From Dipylidium caninum (taxonomy: Eukaryota > Platyhelminthes > Cestoda > Cyclophyllidea > Dipylidiidae): 64,000 nt of DNA. Positions 1 to 20,970 of the stretch are shown in pieces. A program made the translations under genes and the position numbers. How positions within the stretch are numbered: position 1 is the stretch's first letter; the number at the start of each line of letters is the position of its first letter. The notes under the pieces are model-generated. The model saw only the letters and a program-made list of their open reading frames with translations, ran no database searches and was not told the origin of the DNA. Where the stretch lies: the NCBI GenBank assembly GCA_017562135.1, contig QEYB01001046.1:434001-498000 (forward strand), given 5' to 3'.

Positions 1-614
1 GGATCATCGCTGTTGGTGCTGACGACGCATTTTCCACGCAAAACTATTTCACAAGGCGACTGCGATCCGCGTCTGACTCCAATCGAGTCGACGGGTTTCT
101 CGCCTCTTATAACACCCGGGGCAGGGCGTACAACAACAATATTACCTCATAAGTTTAAGTGGGACGGAAATGTTGAAAGAGAAAAAAAATCCTGTCAATG
201 TTTAGTTGGCACTTCCATTTATGGGTTGTGTACAAGGCAAAAGTTTAAGCAGACGAGTGTTAGATGACTTAGGCCCCGTTATCACTCGCCTGAGAGCCCA
301 GCCCCTGCTCGGCCCCGGCCTCGGTCCCGGTCGCAGGCCCGGCTTCATTGTGAACTGAATCCATTGTAGCCCTAAGGTGGCGGTGCAATGAACACCCAAC
401 CTGCTATTGCGTCTTCGAATTAGTTCCTCCATACGCGTGTGGAGTGAAAAAGAATGCAGTAGAGCAATCGCCTGATCGTGATAAAGAGTAGAGGAGGGTG
501 GAGCTCTGATCAGATGTCATTGTTGTAGTGAAATGTGACACTTCCTCGGGGCCGCGGAGTAAACGAACAACTCTCCATTTACTTGCCTCGCCTCCCTCGC
601 GCCCAAGCCGTATC

Positions 615-648
<34 letters not shown>
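615..648. repeat. (TG)n microsatellite
   Basis: An almost uninterrupted run of TG dinucleotides of about 32 bases, directly visible. Confidence 0.95.
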
Positions 649-943
649 ACATTTTTATCGTAGAAAATCGCAGCAGAGTGTGAAGTGTTATTAGGTGCAA
701 ATTACAATCCTGTTCACATGCCAACTGAGCAAATACGATGAAGCCAGCACCTGTGCGTGTGTGTGTGTACACCTTTGTTTGTGTTTATGCGCAAGTTATT
801 TGATATCCAGTTTTGCAGCTACGCTATCTCTCACCTCGCACTGTTTGCACTAATATCAAATGCGTGAACTTTACTCTCCCCTTGACGCGAGCTGAGACAT
901 TTTCGGTCGCTGTCAGGAGGACACTCGAGGAATGCGTGATGTA

Positions 944-964
944 CGCACACACACACACACACAT
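944..964. repeat. (AC)n microsatellite
   Basis: A short AC dinucleotide run of about 20 bases. Confidence 0.9.
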
Positions 965-1398
965 ACACGGACTTGAGGTGCTAGTGAGTCTTGAAGGCAC
1001 CGCCGATGCCTGTATGGGCGCGCAGTCTTCTCAGCTCACAGAAGTCGACGAGCTGCTGGTGAGAGGATACATCCCACGGAGACGGTGACACAGTTTCACG
1101 AAGTCAGGCACTTCGACCTTGATGCCCCTTGGGACTGTGGTCTTCAACATCAGCGCATACCCGCCACTCGACACATACGTGTGGGCCCTACTTCGAGGAT
1201 GCGGACACTCAGTGGAAGCAGTGATGTCTGAGATTAATCTGTTTTCCCGCACTTTTTTCTCCTCATAACAGTACAATTGCACACTGGGTACTCCGCACTT
1301 ACCGCTCTCGGTGTGCGGTTGTTTCCATAACAAGGATTAGCGTGGATGGGAGGAGATTGGCGGTGTCGGAAGGCGGAGGATTCTAGCCCCAGTTCCGC

Positions 1399-1432
1399 CC
1401 ATCACCACCATCATCATCAACATCAACATCAA
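1399..1432. repeat. CAT/CATCAA short tandem repeat
   Basis: Imperfect tandem CAT and CATCAA units follow one another in a non-coding stretch. Confidence 0.75.
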
Positions 1433-2368
1433 AAGCCTTAATTTTAGCGAGGCAGATGTAGACAAGTGAAGTGTCTCACACTTGCTGGCAGATTTCAGGC
1501 CTAAAAGGCCTCGCCATAGATGTCACGCATGAGAGCTGATAATGGCAAAACTACCGATGACAGCAATGGCCGGTGAGAGACCTGATTGGGAGACGGGCGA
1601 CACTACAAGTGACACAATTAATGTCCAAAGCCATTCTGATGAACGTGCCATTTGGAAAATTCGCCTACGACACCCTTCAGCCTGCATGGGGATTGAGGAA
1701 TTGGCGGTCAACGTAACAAGCTGATGAGGTTCTGATGAAATGTGCCATTATTCGCCCCCTTGGCTAGTTCACTGGTGCATGTCTGTGATGGTAGCAACCG
1801 CAGCCCAACTTTTGCGACATGAGGGCTCAACGGTAAGATCAACACAGGTAGGAGAAGTAATAAACAGACCATTCGAGTGGTGTGAAGCCAATTTCAGCTA
1901 TCGGACAAAGCGAATGTCGTTTTGAGACCTGCGCGCAGAATATGTGGGGGGAACTCATTAAGACTGTGTGTAGAATGGTAGTTAAATGTGTACAATGGCC
2001 TTTAATTGTTGCTTGCTCTGGCCACTAATTTGGTTATTTGCTAAACTGAAGTGAATCACGTGAGATGTGCGCTGTCAAGTTTGCTCACGAAGCCAAGACA
2101 AATTAGAAGACAATCTTCATACCGCTTCGAACGCTCATCCAATGGGGACGCTCATTCATTGAAACGTCATTCCGGTAAATGACGACCCTGTGATGTCACT
2201 AGACGAAATATGATACACTTGTGGCCTTTTGCGCATTTCGTGGTTGATGGTAGTCCGGTTAACTTCCACCAGTCCTCGTGTGTGCATGCGTATGCAACTC
2301 GTCAACGCATGCGTCCAGTCGACACGCTGAAGAAGCGTTGAATTGTTGACCAGACACTCAGCTGGACG

Positions 2369-2391
2369 ACCTCCTCCTCCTCCTCCTCCGA
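2369..2391. repeat. (CTC)n microsatellite
   Basis: About six consecutive CTC triplets in non-coding DNA. On the minus strand they read as a poly-Gly stretch in a frame with no other sign of coding. Confidence 0.85.
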
Positions 2392-3065
2392 CCGAGGAAT
2401 GTGCGTCCACGTCAGTGGGTGATTTCGTCAAAGTCCTCGTCTGTCAGTCGGATGGCCTCCTCGAGGCTGTACAGTCCGCCTGTTGAGTGAGGAGACCACT
2501 TTGGGACGAGTGCAGAGGACTCAGCTTGTCCGTCTACGAGAGGAACCGTGAAATGGACACAAACCTCGCGAGGATTGAACCGCTCAACTGGACTACCTGA
2601 ATCGGTGCTTGTCCCAACTCACCTTACCACGATGGGAGGTGCGAAAACGCGACAGTGATGGGAAAAATAAGCGTCATTTAACCTTTCCCAATGTCACCTA
2701 CTAATTTCCATAGTCAGGACGTAGTTCAATACTCTCTCCGTGATGTGGAAATCGCTCTAATGAGCGATAGAGTTCAGTGAATTGGAGGATTGACAGTATG
2801 GGCAATCTCAGGTAGGAGGGCATAATGAGAAATGAAGAGGCGAACTTTATTACAAATTGAATCACCATGTGCAAGGCCACATTAGACGTTCTGTGCACAC
2901 TTACACAGTAACAAAAACTTTCTCCTGAATTTTGCTGAGGTGTAGACAGGTGCGTTTACGTGTTTGTATGCATGTATATATGTGTGTGTGCGTGTGTCTG
3001 TGGTTGCATTTGAGGGTGTGGGCACTTACTGGTACACCGATTCTCATCTTCTGTTTCACGCGTAC

Positions 3066-3166
3066 TGCCTGCTTGCCTGCCTGCCCGACCGCCCCTCCAC
3101 CCGTCCACCCCTCCGCCCTCCCCGCCGCCCGCCTCTCCGCCCGCCCTCCCCAGCCTAGACTGACTT
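3066..3166. repeat. C-rich low-complexity tract
   Basis: About 100 bases made almost only of CCTG, CCC and CCG units. Both strands stay open because of the composition, which explains the overlapping open frames there. It is not evidence of coding. Confidence 0.8.
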
Positions 3167-6100
3167 AGCACCAAACGCCCGCCCACATTCCCACGCGAAG
3201 GAGGTCCAGGAGTAATGAATGAATTTGACACTCTGATTGCATAATCTGATGTGAAAATGCATTCCTTAACTGCGTATGTGAGTGTACGCATTTATGGTCC
3301 GAGTTATGGGAAAGTGCTGGGAATGCAACAGGCCTGATAAGTTTAAACTTCGCGACATAGGCCTAGGAATCCCCGCTTACAGGCTGCTCCATTACCTTTG
3401 TTCGGTGGACAATGACCCGATCAGTGGTCGCAGCCTCCTAATACCAGGCAAGAAAAGGATTCTTTCCACCGCGCTGCAAACTCCGAAACGCTACGCACTA
3501 TGATTATCATCTGGTGGAGATGGAGGGAAATCGAGGGGAGAAGTGTCGTATCCACGCTTCAACCCTCAGTCCACCGATTCATAAAAATGAATGGCATAGG
3601 AGGTTGCCTCCATCGACGCATGGCCACGTCCCCGCGTCCATTTAGTCTGAACACAACCACCAACATCCCAACAATAAGGGCCGCACGCATCCTCGAGACA
3701 AGGAAGTAGCGAAACCAAAGAAAGGGTTTCTCTGTCTCATTCCTCTTCCCTCTTATTTATTGGTGTGTGTCTCTACGACGAAATAAACATAAAGTCAATT
3801 TAACTTATGCGGACGGTGATCCGACCGGACTAATCCGTCTTTTTCCCATGTCCCGACTGACCCTCTTTCTGAAGCAACGGTGAACATGGCGAGTGTACTG
3901 CTCGAGATTAGCATTCCCCCCATGAGATGTCGGTTAAGGAAGGCATAGACGAATATGAAGAGGCAAGGCAAAGGGTTACTCGGTGATTTCACGTGACTCC
4001 GACATGCGCCGTTTGACTCGCCGTTCTGTTGCAGCATCACTTATCAGTGGGGGCGACGTCGTGACGATGTCGGTAAGGCGGTCAGATTACGCAGGCTGAC
4101 TATACTCTCCGTGTGTCATCCATTATTCTTTGTCTCGCCACCATTAATCAGCCTTTGGCCTACTCTTTTTTCACACCTCCCGAGGTGTCGGCTGACTGAC
4201 ATTGGAATGTCTGTTTAAGGCCTACGATTCCACTGATCGACTTATTCGTCGACACAAGCTCACTTCGTCCTCAACCATCCGTCTCATCCAGGGAAAAACC
4301 TCACCTTCAACTCAAATTGGGTCTACCGGGTTAACAAACTACCGGTAAAATCATGATACTTTAGAAGTGTCGATTAAATTGTATGCCATTGGAGTGCACC
4401 ACAACATCTTGTTAGTTCATGTGAAATGTTGACTTTTTGAAGGTGGTCGTCAAGAGCGCGGTCTTTCGCCGCTTGACGGGGGAGATTGGGTGGCCTCACT
4501 TTTTGGACAGGTTAATAAGTAAACCCTCAGAGGTAAATAATGCCGCGAGTTGGCTCTCCACTCTGGCGGCAGTTATGGCAACGATGCCGGCGTGTGCACG
4601 TGGATACATAAATTACCGTCAAGTTAATAGAGTCGGAGTTCGTCGCACACATCACACTGGTCTCAGGATGTCTCTCATAAGTTAACTTCTATGCATATGT
4701 CTGGCGAATTTGCGGCTTGGCGTACCAACTCTCCACAAATAAAACTTCAGTAAATTTCGAGTCTACTGGCATTTCCACCGCCTTTGTGTCCCTTGGTGAT
4801 TAAACGGTTTCATTTCGCTCACATGTAAAACATGTTTTTCACAGTCTCCTTCAGTAGTTTGCTTGTGGGCATTCTTTCTGTGCCTCTGAAAGCCTGCCAT
4901 TAGAAAAGCGAGGCACACGGAGTGGTGCATACTGATTTAAGGTGCTTTATGACCATAAGATACACCCGCCTTGAGACGCATCACCCCCCGAAGCCGAATC
5001 CAATCGTCCAAGAAGGGTAACTTTACCCTTATCAGTTATATTGTGCAAACTTTTGAATTCTGTCAAACTTTAGACAGCTTTTCCCTGCTGACCACACAGA
5101 AGGTTTCATAAACTTGTGCTCAATGGACTTCATTTGTGAAGATTTTCCCCAAGCATGTCTCACTGCCTTTGTGAAGTGATTATACGTATTAATCTCAAGC
5201 CCCCTGTCTTGCTGACAGCAAGTTTGTCGTCACTACCTTCCACCCTTTCGGAAAAGTGGAATGTGGCTCATGTCGCGTAGTCTACTCCAACGCCTTCAAC
5301 ACAGTCAGCCTGGGACATCGGCCCGAAACGAGGATTGCCGAGCCGCAGAGTGTAGTGTGACAGAACCTCGGACCGCGAAAACGTTCCCTTCTGCCTTTTC
5401 GCCTAACCACCCACCTACTTTCTAATTTGAAGACTTTCGCCTTATTAACCCGCGGTCAGGCGAGTGGATGGAGATTGGATCGAGCGAGTCAAATATCTTT
5501 TATGAACTTTCCATTTGCGTTTGCAACAGATGACTCCACGAAAGATGGCTCAATTCTCCCATGGCCTGATTTTATCACACTTATGAACAGTACAGACCTA
5601 AGAAATACTCGAGTGAGTGCTTCTTTCTCCCCTTGAATCCACGGTTCATGGTGGTGGAGTCTGGTTCCGGCGCCTCGTCTGCGGAGGAGGTGGAAATCCG
5701 CGGAGACGGTTAAGGAGCGGGTGGGTGGACCTTAGGAGACAGCGGGAGACCTCGCAAAGGTGTTACTCTGTGGATTTTCTCTTCCTTTTCGCCGGATGTA
5801 CCCTGAGCGAACATGGAAACTTTGAACAAAAAACGGCAATTTCTCACTTAATTTACATTGCTAATTTTCCGACTGCCAGATGACTGCAAAAGTCACATGA
5901 AATGCTTCTGAACAGTCTATTCTGGTTCATCGGACACCATTCTGCGCCGGATGGGGCCACCGAGAGTTTGTGGTCTGTCATTCGCATGCGGTTTTCAGCA
6001 TCTCCTTCACTTTGACAATGTGAATTTTTGTCAGACACCTTAGAGAACACGATGGTGTATCCCACGCAGGTGGTTGAGGATGAAAACTTAAAACAATTCC

Positions 6101-7964
6101 CATTAAATCCGCGCAAATTTTCATTAATTTAAGTGATTCCCTCTGTGCTTTGATTCTCCGCCATTTACTTGAACCCACGGAAATATTCGGAGCAGTTGGC
6201 GGAGAGCTAAAACAGGAGGATAACTTTTCCACTTGGCTTATCAACATCTCCCCATTTCGTATCACTTTCATGTCAAGTTAACATGCCCTGCGCATCGTTC
6301 CGCGATGTTGCAAATGAAGTATGTGACGATTCAAATATCACCCTTTGAGAGTCTCCTCGATGCTCCATTCTACTTTGATGCTTTACTGCCACCCAAGTTG
6401 AAAGGTGAAATAAGACAAGTTCTTGTTAAAAGACCGACTCAAAACCTTTGACTAAGACGCGTTTAGCTCTGTGGCTGCCAAGATTTCTGCCAAATACAAA
6501 TACACTTCCCATCAATAAGGCCCACTTTATTTTGTGAACCTTTCACCGTGTAGTTAAGCCACCCGCGTCACATAAAAGTGACGCCGCGACTTCCGTTCAG
6601 CACTGTAAGTGTAAATGGTGGGGATTAGTAAGGTTAAACGACGACCATTCGAACTCTAGCAGTCATCCATCCTCGGAGACCTCGTAACGAATCTTCTCCG
6701 CCGCCTGGGTAACTGCAGTGTCGCTTCCCCAAGAGTGATTCCTTGTGGTGATACACCCATGGAGAGGTTGGTGATCTCCCCGTGGCGCCTTAACTATCAC
6801 AGGTGTCAAGTGGGAGTGGAGAGACGGAGCAGGGAAGGCGCGCCTACCATGGATGATTTAGGCGCCTTCCGGAGGTCCCCTTATCTCGCCTTGTTTAACC
6901 ACTCACCTGAACCGTATGAGATGAAGCCTTTACTAAAGTGTGGACCAAAAAATGACGAAACTTAATGCTAGTCAGCAGTTAGGCTGAAAGAGAGGGAAAG
7001 AAGGAGGGAGGCAGAGAGCTGATAAGTCACCGAAATGCCCAAATTTATTCCAACGCATCAGGATGGAGTTTACTCCATTGTGATGCATAAATTACCGCAA
7101 TGTGATAGAAGATCAAAGATTCTCTAATCAGCAGACGCTTTGCCCGCGAGGTGGCAGCCCATATAAATAGCGGCATAGGCGTTCTGGCAACGGAGAGGGT
7201 CACTTTTCCACTTTTTCTCCAAGTAATGTATGCAAAACCCCCTCTGTAGAACGGTGTGTGTGTGTGTGGGTGACGTGACGTGAAGTGAACGACAAATTTG
7301 TAGTCTGAACAATTCTCAATGCAGACGTTAATGTTCATTCTCGCGACGATGCGACTGAGGTGCCTCCTTATTGTATGTCGGCTCCCATTCCGCCTCACCA
7401 ATTGACATCTGTGCTCATTCGGTCAGAGTGAGTAGAATGTTGGCCCTGATCGTGGCCGATGAATTGCAGGACAGTGTGTTGACTATGTGGCGGGAACTGC
7501 TACTATCCATTGGGTAATACTGGGAAGATCTTGCTTACTTTGTGAACTCTCGGCTGCACTCCAGCCTCCAGGTTCAGATTTTGATGCTCGAACGTACGGG
7601 GAAAAGCTCCAGATGATGAAAACAGCGTCTATTTTCATTTAATGCGGTTTCGAGAGTGGAGTGGAGAATAAAAAGAGTTACTCTTACCCTTTCTATGTGA
7701 GTAGCCTTATGGCCTCAGGGAGGGGAAGAAGAAGAGGAATTTTTAAATTTCATGTCCAACGAAGTAGACCACGATCTGTCAACATGCACTGCGTTAAAGA
7801 CTAGATGGGAATCAGGCTCCAGCGCGCGTCATGGACATTTGTCAAGCACAGTGAGTGAAACCCACGAAACAGTTGACTTTTGTCGCCAACATCTCAACGA
7901 CTTTGTTGGTGTTGTCTGTGGGCCTGGCGTCAAGAGTGAGATATGCGTTTCTTCACATGCATTC

Positions 7965-7984
7965 AGAGAGAGAGAGAGAGAGAG
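7965..7984. repeat. (GA)n microsatellite
   Basis: Ten GA units in a row. Confidence 0.9.
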
Positions 7985-9226
7985 GCCGCGGTCTTCAAAA
8001 CAGCTTGCAGTGTCTGCGGCTACCCACACCCGGGTGAACGCATTTGAGACATTCACCTCTGCCGACTATCATGGGAGAGGGGGAGTGGGTTCCCTCTGGT
8101 TTAGGTATCTTAGCTGCAATTTCCAGTCTTACACCCAAATCGTTGGTGTTTCATTGCGAGAGTAGTTTATCATACATCAAAGGAGGTATCAGCCAATTTA
8201 GCGACCAACTGTACTGGCCCATTTCCCTCCTCCTCCCCACGGCGGCCCCCTTGGCCACCCGCGCCACCCCCCCCCGGCTCCGTCCGCCCCGCCCTGCCCA
8301 AAATCACGGCAGATGGCTCAAACCAATTCCACTAGACTGTAGTGTTGTCGCGTACCTTTTCACAAAGCTCCTACCTCCATGCTGCAAAGTTGGTCGGTCG
8401 GTGGTTTTTTGATTAATTGTGGGAATGTAGCCTCCATTGTCATTCTGTTGATTAAAATTAGCGTGGGAAGCTCCATGTTCGTGGTGGCAGCCACTGTGTG
8501 CTAACAGCTATCCTGTCACTTCTTAGTAGCATTCTGTGGTGTTTCAGCCTTCCATGCGGATTTCGAAGTAGAAGAGTTAGCAGCTCGAATCCACTTACCT
8601 TCTCCGTCTGAATGCTAACGTCCGGACCACATGATAAGATTTATTCTCGATTCTGCGGCTGGTTATATTCATAGACCCATGGAAAAACAATTTCTTCAAT
8701 GGGTGGCTCTCTTCCTCCTCAAAGTTTCTCCGAAACGGAAGCAGAATTATGAAAGTGATGTCTTAATGGTTGGGGTGTTTTAGTAGGGGCTCTGCATCCA
8801 TCCCTGAAGGACACCAACGCAGAAAAGGAGAATGAGAGTTAGAGAGAGAAACATCTCAAAAGGAATTCCACCCACTTATTACAGGAGCTGCCCAAATCTG
8901 AGACGAAAATGGGCTACACGCGCTGTTTTTTTTCTCGCTCTACACGTCGCTACGAGAGGTTAAGAAGTCTCCCAGACTCCACTTGGATGAAGGCTCTTGG
9001 GAGGCATGGGTCTACTTTCTTCCAGATGAATTTAATTTCACACCCGTTCGGTCCCTTTTACACATTTCTCGCACAGAGTTTTAAATATCATTTTCGTTAC
9101 GAGCAGGAAATGTTGATTTACCTTTTGTTTGTATTAAACTTCTTACAGCGCTGGATGAGACAGGATAAACGTCGAGATGCTCGGTTCACCGACGCTTGAT
9201 AGATTCTCGTTTAAACAGGAGTTTCA

Positions 9227-9244
9227 CAGAGAGAGAGAGAGAGA
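9227..9244. repeat. (GA)n microsatellite
   Basis: About nine GA units followed by an A run. Confidence 0.9.
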
Positions 9245-11485
9245 AAAAAATGGATGTTAATAACTCACGCTTCTGGAGGAATTAGCCGCCCCGCACCCGC
9301 AGCCTTAGACCGCCACAGTCTTGCGACAAACCGTGGGTCCAAACCTCATCTATCATTACAATTTACCGAGACAATTAACGTACACGCGCGTTGCAAAGTG
9401 CGTCTGCGTGCGCACACGCCGACACGTCCACAGACGGAACGAGTGGAATTGCCGGCGAAGAAGTACGACGAGAATTCGCCGTCTCCGGTCACTTTAGCAT
9501 TATATTTATGTGTAAACAGCTGTGTGATGTCTAGTCCTGAGGCAGGAACCTCGTAGGCACGCATGCATGTGTGCGCTCATGTCAGTGTGTTCGTACGTAA
9601 GACTGAAAGAAGACTAGGTAGGACCGAGAACTACTTGACTTCGAATAGTTTATATACATCCATTGTGATGGGAAATTCTTCCCCCCAAGATATGAGTGTG
9701 GTGGGCAGTTGAGAAAATTATGGTCGAATATTCGCCGGATGACAGGTGGTGTCAGACAGGGAAGCGGAAGTATCCACTCTATCACGTTCGAACTGTGAGG
9801 TTGACAGCTCAGATTATGAACAATCAGGGAGGAAATACTCCTAATTACTGTCACCTTAGAGGACGAGGGACGAAAATCACAGGAGTATGTGTACTAAATC
9901 GAGGTGAACAAGGGGTAGACCGGTTCTAAACAAACATTGACTTACCTTTCAAACTCGAGGGTGTTCGAGGCCTCAAGTCATAGACACACATCAAATAAAA
10001 TCCGGCAGGTTGGGATTATGCTCGAGATTACGTGTACTGCAGCTAGAAGAACGGGTATAGTTCCACCTCGTGGCCTCGTGGCCGAAGTGTGGGTAACGGA
10101 AATCGGCGTCCGAGGCAACTGCAGTCGTGGGCCACTCTCTCAATCTCTCCGCCTGTTCTATCACATCTTCACACAGTCTATAGTATTTGGTTCATTTTTT
10201 TCGGAACTAAAGTCGAACCTCGTCCCAACCGCTTCCACGCGATCCCTATTAAATCAGGTAGACCACGAGTCGAGGGGAATGGTCAGTGCTTCTACTTCAC
10301 CTCGATGACGTTTGTGTCATTGGTACAGAGACGAATTCCACAAAGTTGCCGTTTATTAAGGTATACTTCACGAAATTCCAGCCTTAGGCCATAAACGGAT
10401 CATTACTGTGCTAACCAAATGTTTACTATTTCAGACGGTGTTAGTTCTCACAGACATGCTGGTAATTATTTGATTCTCAATATTTCGGTTAATAGACCGT
10501 TTTTTAGTGGGCCAAAGCGGGATGCGGGCAGTGGTGCACATATTATATTATGCTCTTACTGCGGACACATCATTTTCTTTAAAGCAAAATCAGCGGGTAC
10601 TACGATCTGCTTTAGAAGTGTGAAGGACAAACGAGTCCGGTCTGCAGAGTTTCGTCGAGACACGAGGGTGCAAAATATACGCCTCGCCCCTTTTTTCCTC
10701 TCCATTTTGGCTACTAATCCTGCGGTCTCAATTGCACCCGTGCTAGCTCCTTACTCCCGTCAAGGAAACTCAGCGTTAATTCCTCCAAAACGCATTGCCA
10801 CCGCGCAAAATCAGTCACATGTCCTCTTAGCCGAGTGGTACATTTAAAAATTTTGAAGGAGCGAATAGTTGTCATTGGCCTCCAGAGAGCAACGAATGAC
10901 AGGAGGCTTTTCATAGTAAAAGTGGGCAGCTTTACTGACCCACCACGATCAAGTGCGGCCCTTTGAACGCGGTGAGGAGCACATAACTTGGCCGCGTAGT
11001 GTTTGCAAATCGGTCTTGAGGGTGGACTGATAGGTACGGTGGGAACTTTCGCTTTAGCACAGTCCCACTGGAAATGGGATTCCTCAAACTTGCTGAATTA
11101 AATGTCATGTACTTTCGTATGATTCGCATTATCACCCACCTAGTCGTTTTCATCGTCAATTCCTCAATAGCCAAGTGATTTAAGGGGAGTCTTTCGAACG
11201 CCCTGTGTTAAGTGAGTGCAGTACTGCTTAAGAAAGGTTTCTTTTTGGGGTACAAGGACATGAATCGCTGAAATAGCCTGAGGTAGATTTAAACCAATCA
11301 TTAAGCTCCTAAGTGGCCTCCTCCTCTCCCCTATTCGCGCCCTCTGCGGGAGAGAGAAGCAGCCAGTCAGGTGCGAGCGCGCACACCTACGAAAGTGCGT
11401 GCGCGCACCCTCAGACGCGCGCTGCCATTGGGTCAAAGTCAATTTATCACACGCTACAGCCTGCACGCGTCCACATACGCACATA

Positions 11486-11515
11486 TACACACACACACAC
11501 GGATGTGTGTGTATG
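11486..11515. repeat. AC/GT inverted repeat before Nkx6
   Basis: A run of AC dinucleotides is followed, after a few bases, by a GT run. ATACACACAC and GTGTGTGTAT are reverse complements, so the segment can form a hairpin. It lies about 155 bases upstream of the homeobox gene's start codon. Any effect on promoter or 5' UTR is inference. Confidence 0.7.
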
Positions 11516-11670
11516 ACAGCAGTGGTAGTAGCAGCAGCAACAGTGACAGCATTTTAATTCTTTGCTGTGTGTCCGTCTACACCTTTCAAACACTCGCACG
11601 CATTCACACAAACCTACCGCCATTCCGACTTCACTTGCCGCGCAGTTGCCCACCGACGAGGGACTAATTC

Positions 11671-18890
<7,220 letters not shown>

Positions 18891-19078
18891 AAACAAAAGC
18901 CAACAATAATCATGGTGCATTTAAACCCAGCGGGGGACGAGGAGGAGGACGGGTTGAGAGAGGCCATTAAAAGCATGTATGAATTTATCCACAGGCTTTC
19001 ATATAATCCCTGACAATACAATGCACAACTACACCCTCTGAGTTGTTGTAAATTAGTGCTCCATTCCATCCCACGAGC

Positions 19079-19084
19079 AATAAA
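19079..19084 (+). terminator. Candidate polyadenylation signal of nkx6
   Basis: AATAAA lies about 190 bases after the nkx6 stop codon, a normal distance for a short 3' UTR. It is the first canonical hexamer that I saw downstream on this strand. Confidence 0.55.
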
Positions 19085-20970
19085 TTTGCTTGATAAGACG
19101 TGGGATTTTGTGCAGTTGTAAAATTGTCAGTTATGGTGGAAAGCGCAAAATATCTCCACTCACGAGGAGAGGCGGGCCGAGGGGCACCGGGGAGGGAGGG
19201 GGGCGAGGCGTGGGAGCCAGAGGGCGGTTGAGGAGGCGATTGGGAGAAGATTGCACATTAATTGTTATATCCTACTACCACGACAATACACATAAATGGC
19301 GGTTAATTCAATTTAAAAAAGTACTCATTATTGTTATATCTCTTTTGAATAGCCCATTCTCACGGGCGTAGTGAGCGCACTGATGGAAAACTGTCAAAGC
19401 CCAGGTTAACTGAGCGCGAGAAAACAAGTACAAATGCAATATTAGGTTATAGTGGGGGGAATAGGGGCAGAGTTGTTCAGAGAACCATCTTGTAACCCCC
19501 TAAGGGACTTAAATCGCTTCGTATTTCGTAAAGGAATTCCACTGGAAGATGCAGCTCGGAAGATAACCACTTCCGCCCTCGAAAAATTTTAACTTTATGG
19601 CAACCGACAACCGGGTTTGGGGTCTCCGCCTCCATCGTCGCGGGATAGATGGCCTGCTCAAATCTGTCCGTGACTGAGTCACAAGGACTCCCCTAACTGG
19701 CCGTGTCACGTTGACAATAGTCGCAATGAGGGAGACTCAGAAGGCGAGATAAAATCTTCTCAAAAGTGACTTGACCGAGGTGTTTCGCAAATGAGTTGTT
19801 TAAATGTAGGTGGCGGCTCTACAGAGTTTACTTGCACACCCAAATGTGAAGGCGATCTTTCCTAATCCCGTAGCCCGAAGACTTGTACCTCCGTAGTGGC
19901 CACTTAATTGACACGCGCAGTTACTGGTAGACGCATTTATTCTCCGTTAAGCGAACTTTGACACCTGTTTCACCTGTCGTATATTATTAAAGTACCTGTG
20001 TCACATATGTGCGACGTCGAGCTCAAGCTGGATAATTCAATCCCACTGTTACGTGATTTCAGAATGTGCTGTGAGGACTTGTTAATAAAATGCTCCTACA
20101 GTTGAGTCTATCATTTTCACCATTTTCATTGCGCCAATGCATACTTGTAAGAATTAAACACTCAGCGGATGAGAGTGAGGCCGGAATCTTACTTTAAATC
20201 TGATATAAACACCTCGGCGAGGGCTTAGGGAGACAGGAGGTGCCATTCCTCGCCGGTCCACGAGTTGACCCGGCAGAGGAGTCCCGTACACAGGCGTTGG
20301 ACAGCTTAGTACTGACGCCGGATCCCCAATGACGACGAATGCGACAGGCATGTGTGTCTGCGTATGTGCAGGATAGTATTACTACCATTATAAGGTGCCA
20401 AAACATCATTTAGTATGCGCACACATGTCCACACAGACAGGAAATGACGAGCTTTCTTCTCTCTCTCGCGCGCGTGGAGCCTATTATTACGACCAATAAC
20501 CCAGAAAGAATAATGAGGCGATAGAGAGGACACTTTGCATAATTGTGGGGCTCTAGACGTTTCCTTTATGTAAACGACCACATTGATCTGCGACTTGTCT
20601 ACATCAGGTGTGAGACTCGAGGGTCACGCCTCACACCTCCACGAAAGTGCAAACTGGGAAAGACGATGTGTTGAAAGTGAGAAAAAGAGAGTGGAAGTAT
20701 CATTATGGTTTTAAAAAAGTGGGCGAAACGGGGGAGGACTTGTGTCTCAGTGCCTCAGGACACGTTCACACACAAAAGTGGCCACAAATATCCCGCACTT
20801 GAGAGGTGAAAACATTCCGCCTTGGAATAATCAATATTTTCTACTCATAATCAAGTTGCTCAATTTGACGTGCTTGACAGTGACACATTCAGACGGCAAA
20901 ATGAGTAAAATTAGATGTTAGGGGTTCATTGAATGAGCAAAACTCGAAGAAAAAATGTGCATCTCTTTAG

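Larger units (their letters stand above)
1..11670. other. Gene-poor region upstream of the Nkx6 gene
   Basis: No reading frame here resembles a protein family that I recognise on either strand. The open frames are short (at most about 142 codons, for example 10419-10847) and lack domain motifs or a chain of phase-compatible splice sites. The region is relatively GC-rich and contains several microsatellites, listed separately. A long non-coding domain is common around developmental homeobox genes, so enhancers are plausible here, but none can be identified from a single sequence. Exons of an unrecognised gene cannot be excluded. Confidence 0.6.

Noticed and set aside
2560..2600. tRNA B-box-like GGTTCAATCC on the minus strand
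   Set aside because: No acceptor stem, A-box or cloverleaf can be drawn around it.
3066..3166. Overlapping open frames on both strands
   Set aside because: They arise from a C-rich low-complexity tract that lacks stop codons on either strand.
7752..8165. Open frame of 137 codons on the plus strand
   Set aside because: It crosses a GA microsatellite, overlaps other open frames on both strands, and has no family motif or splice context.
10419..10847. Open frame of 142 codons on the plus strand
   Set aside because: Longest frame of the left region, but without recognisable domain, signal peptide or linked exons. It is compatible with chance in this composition.
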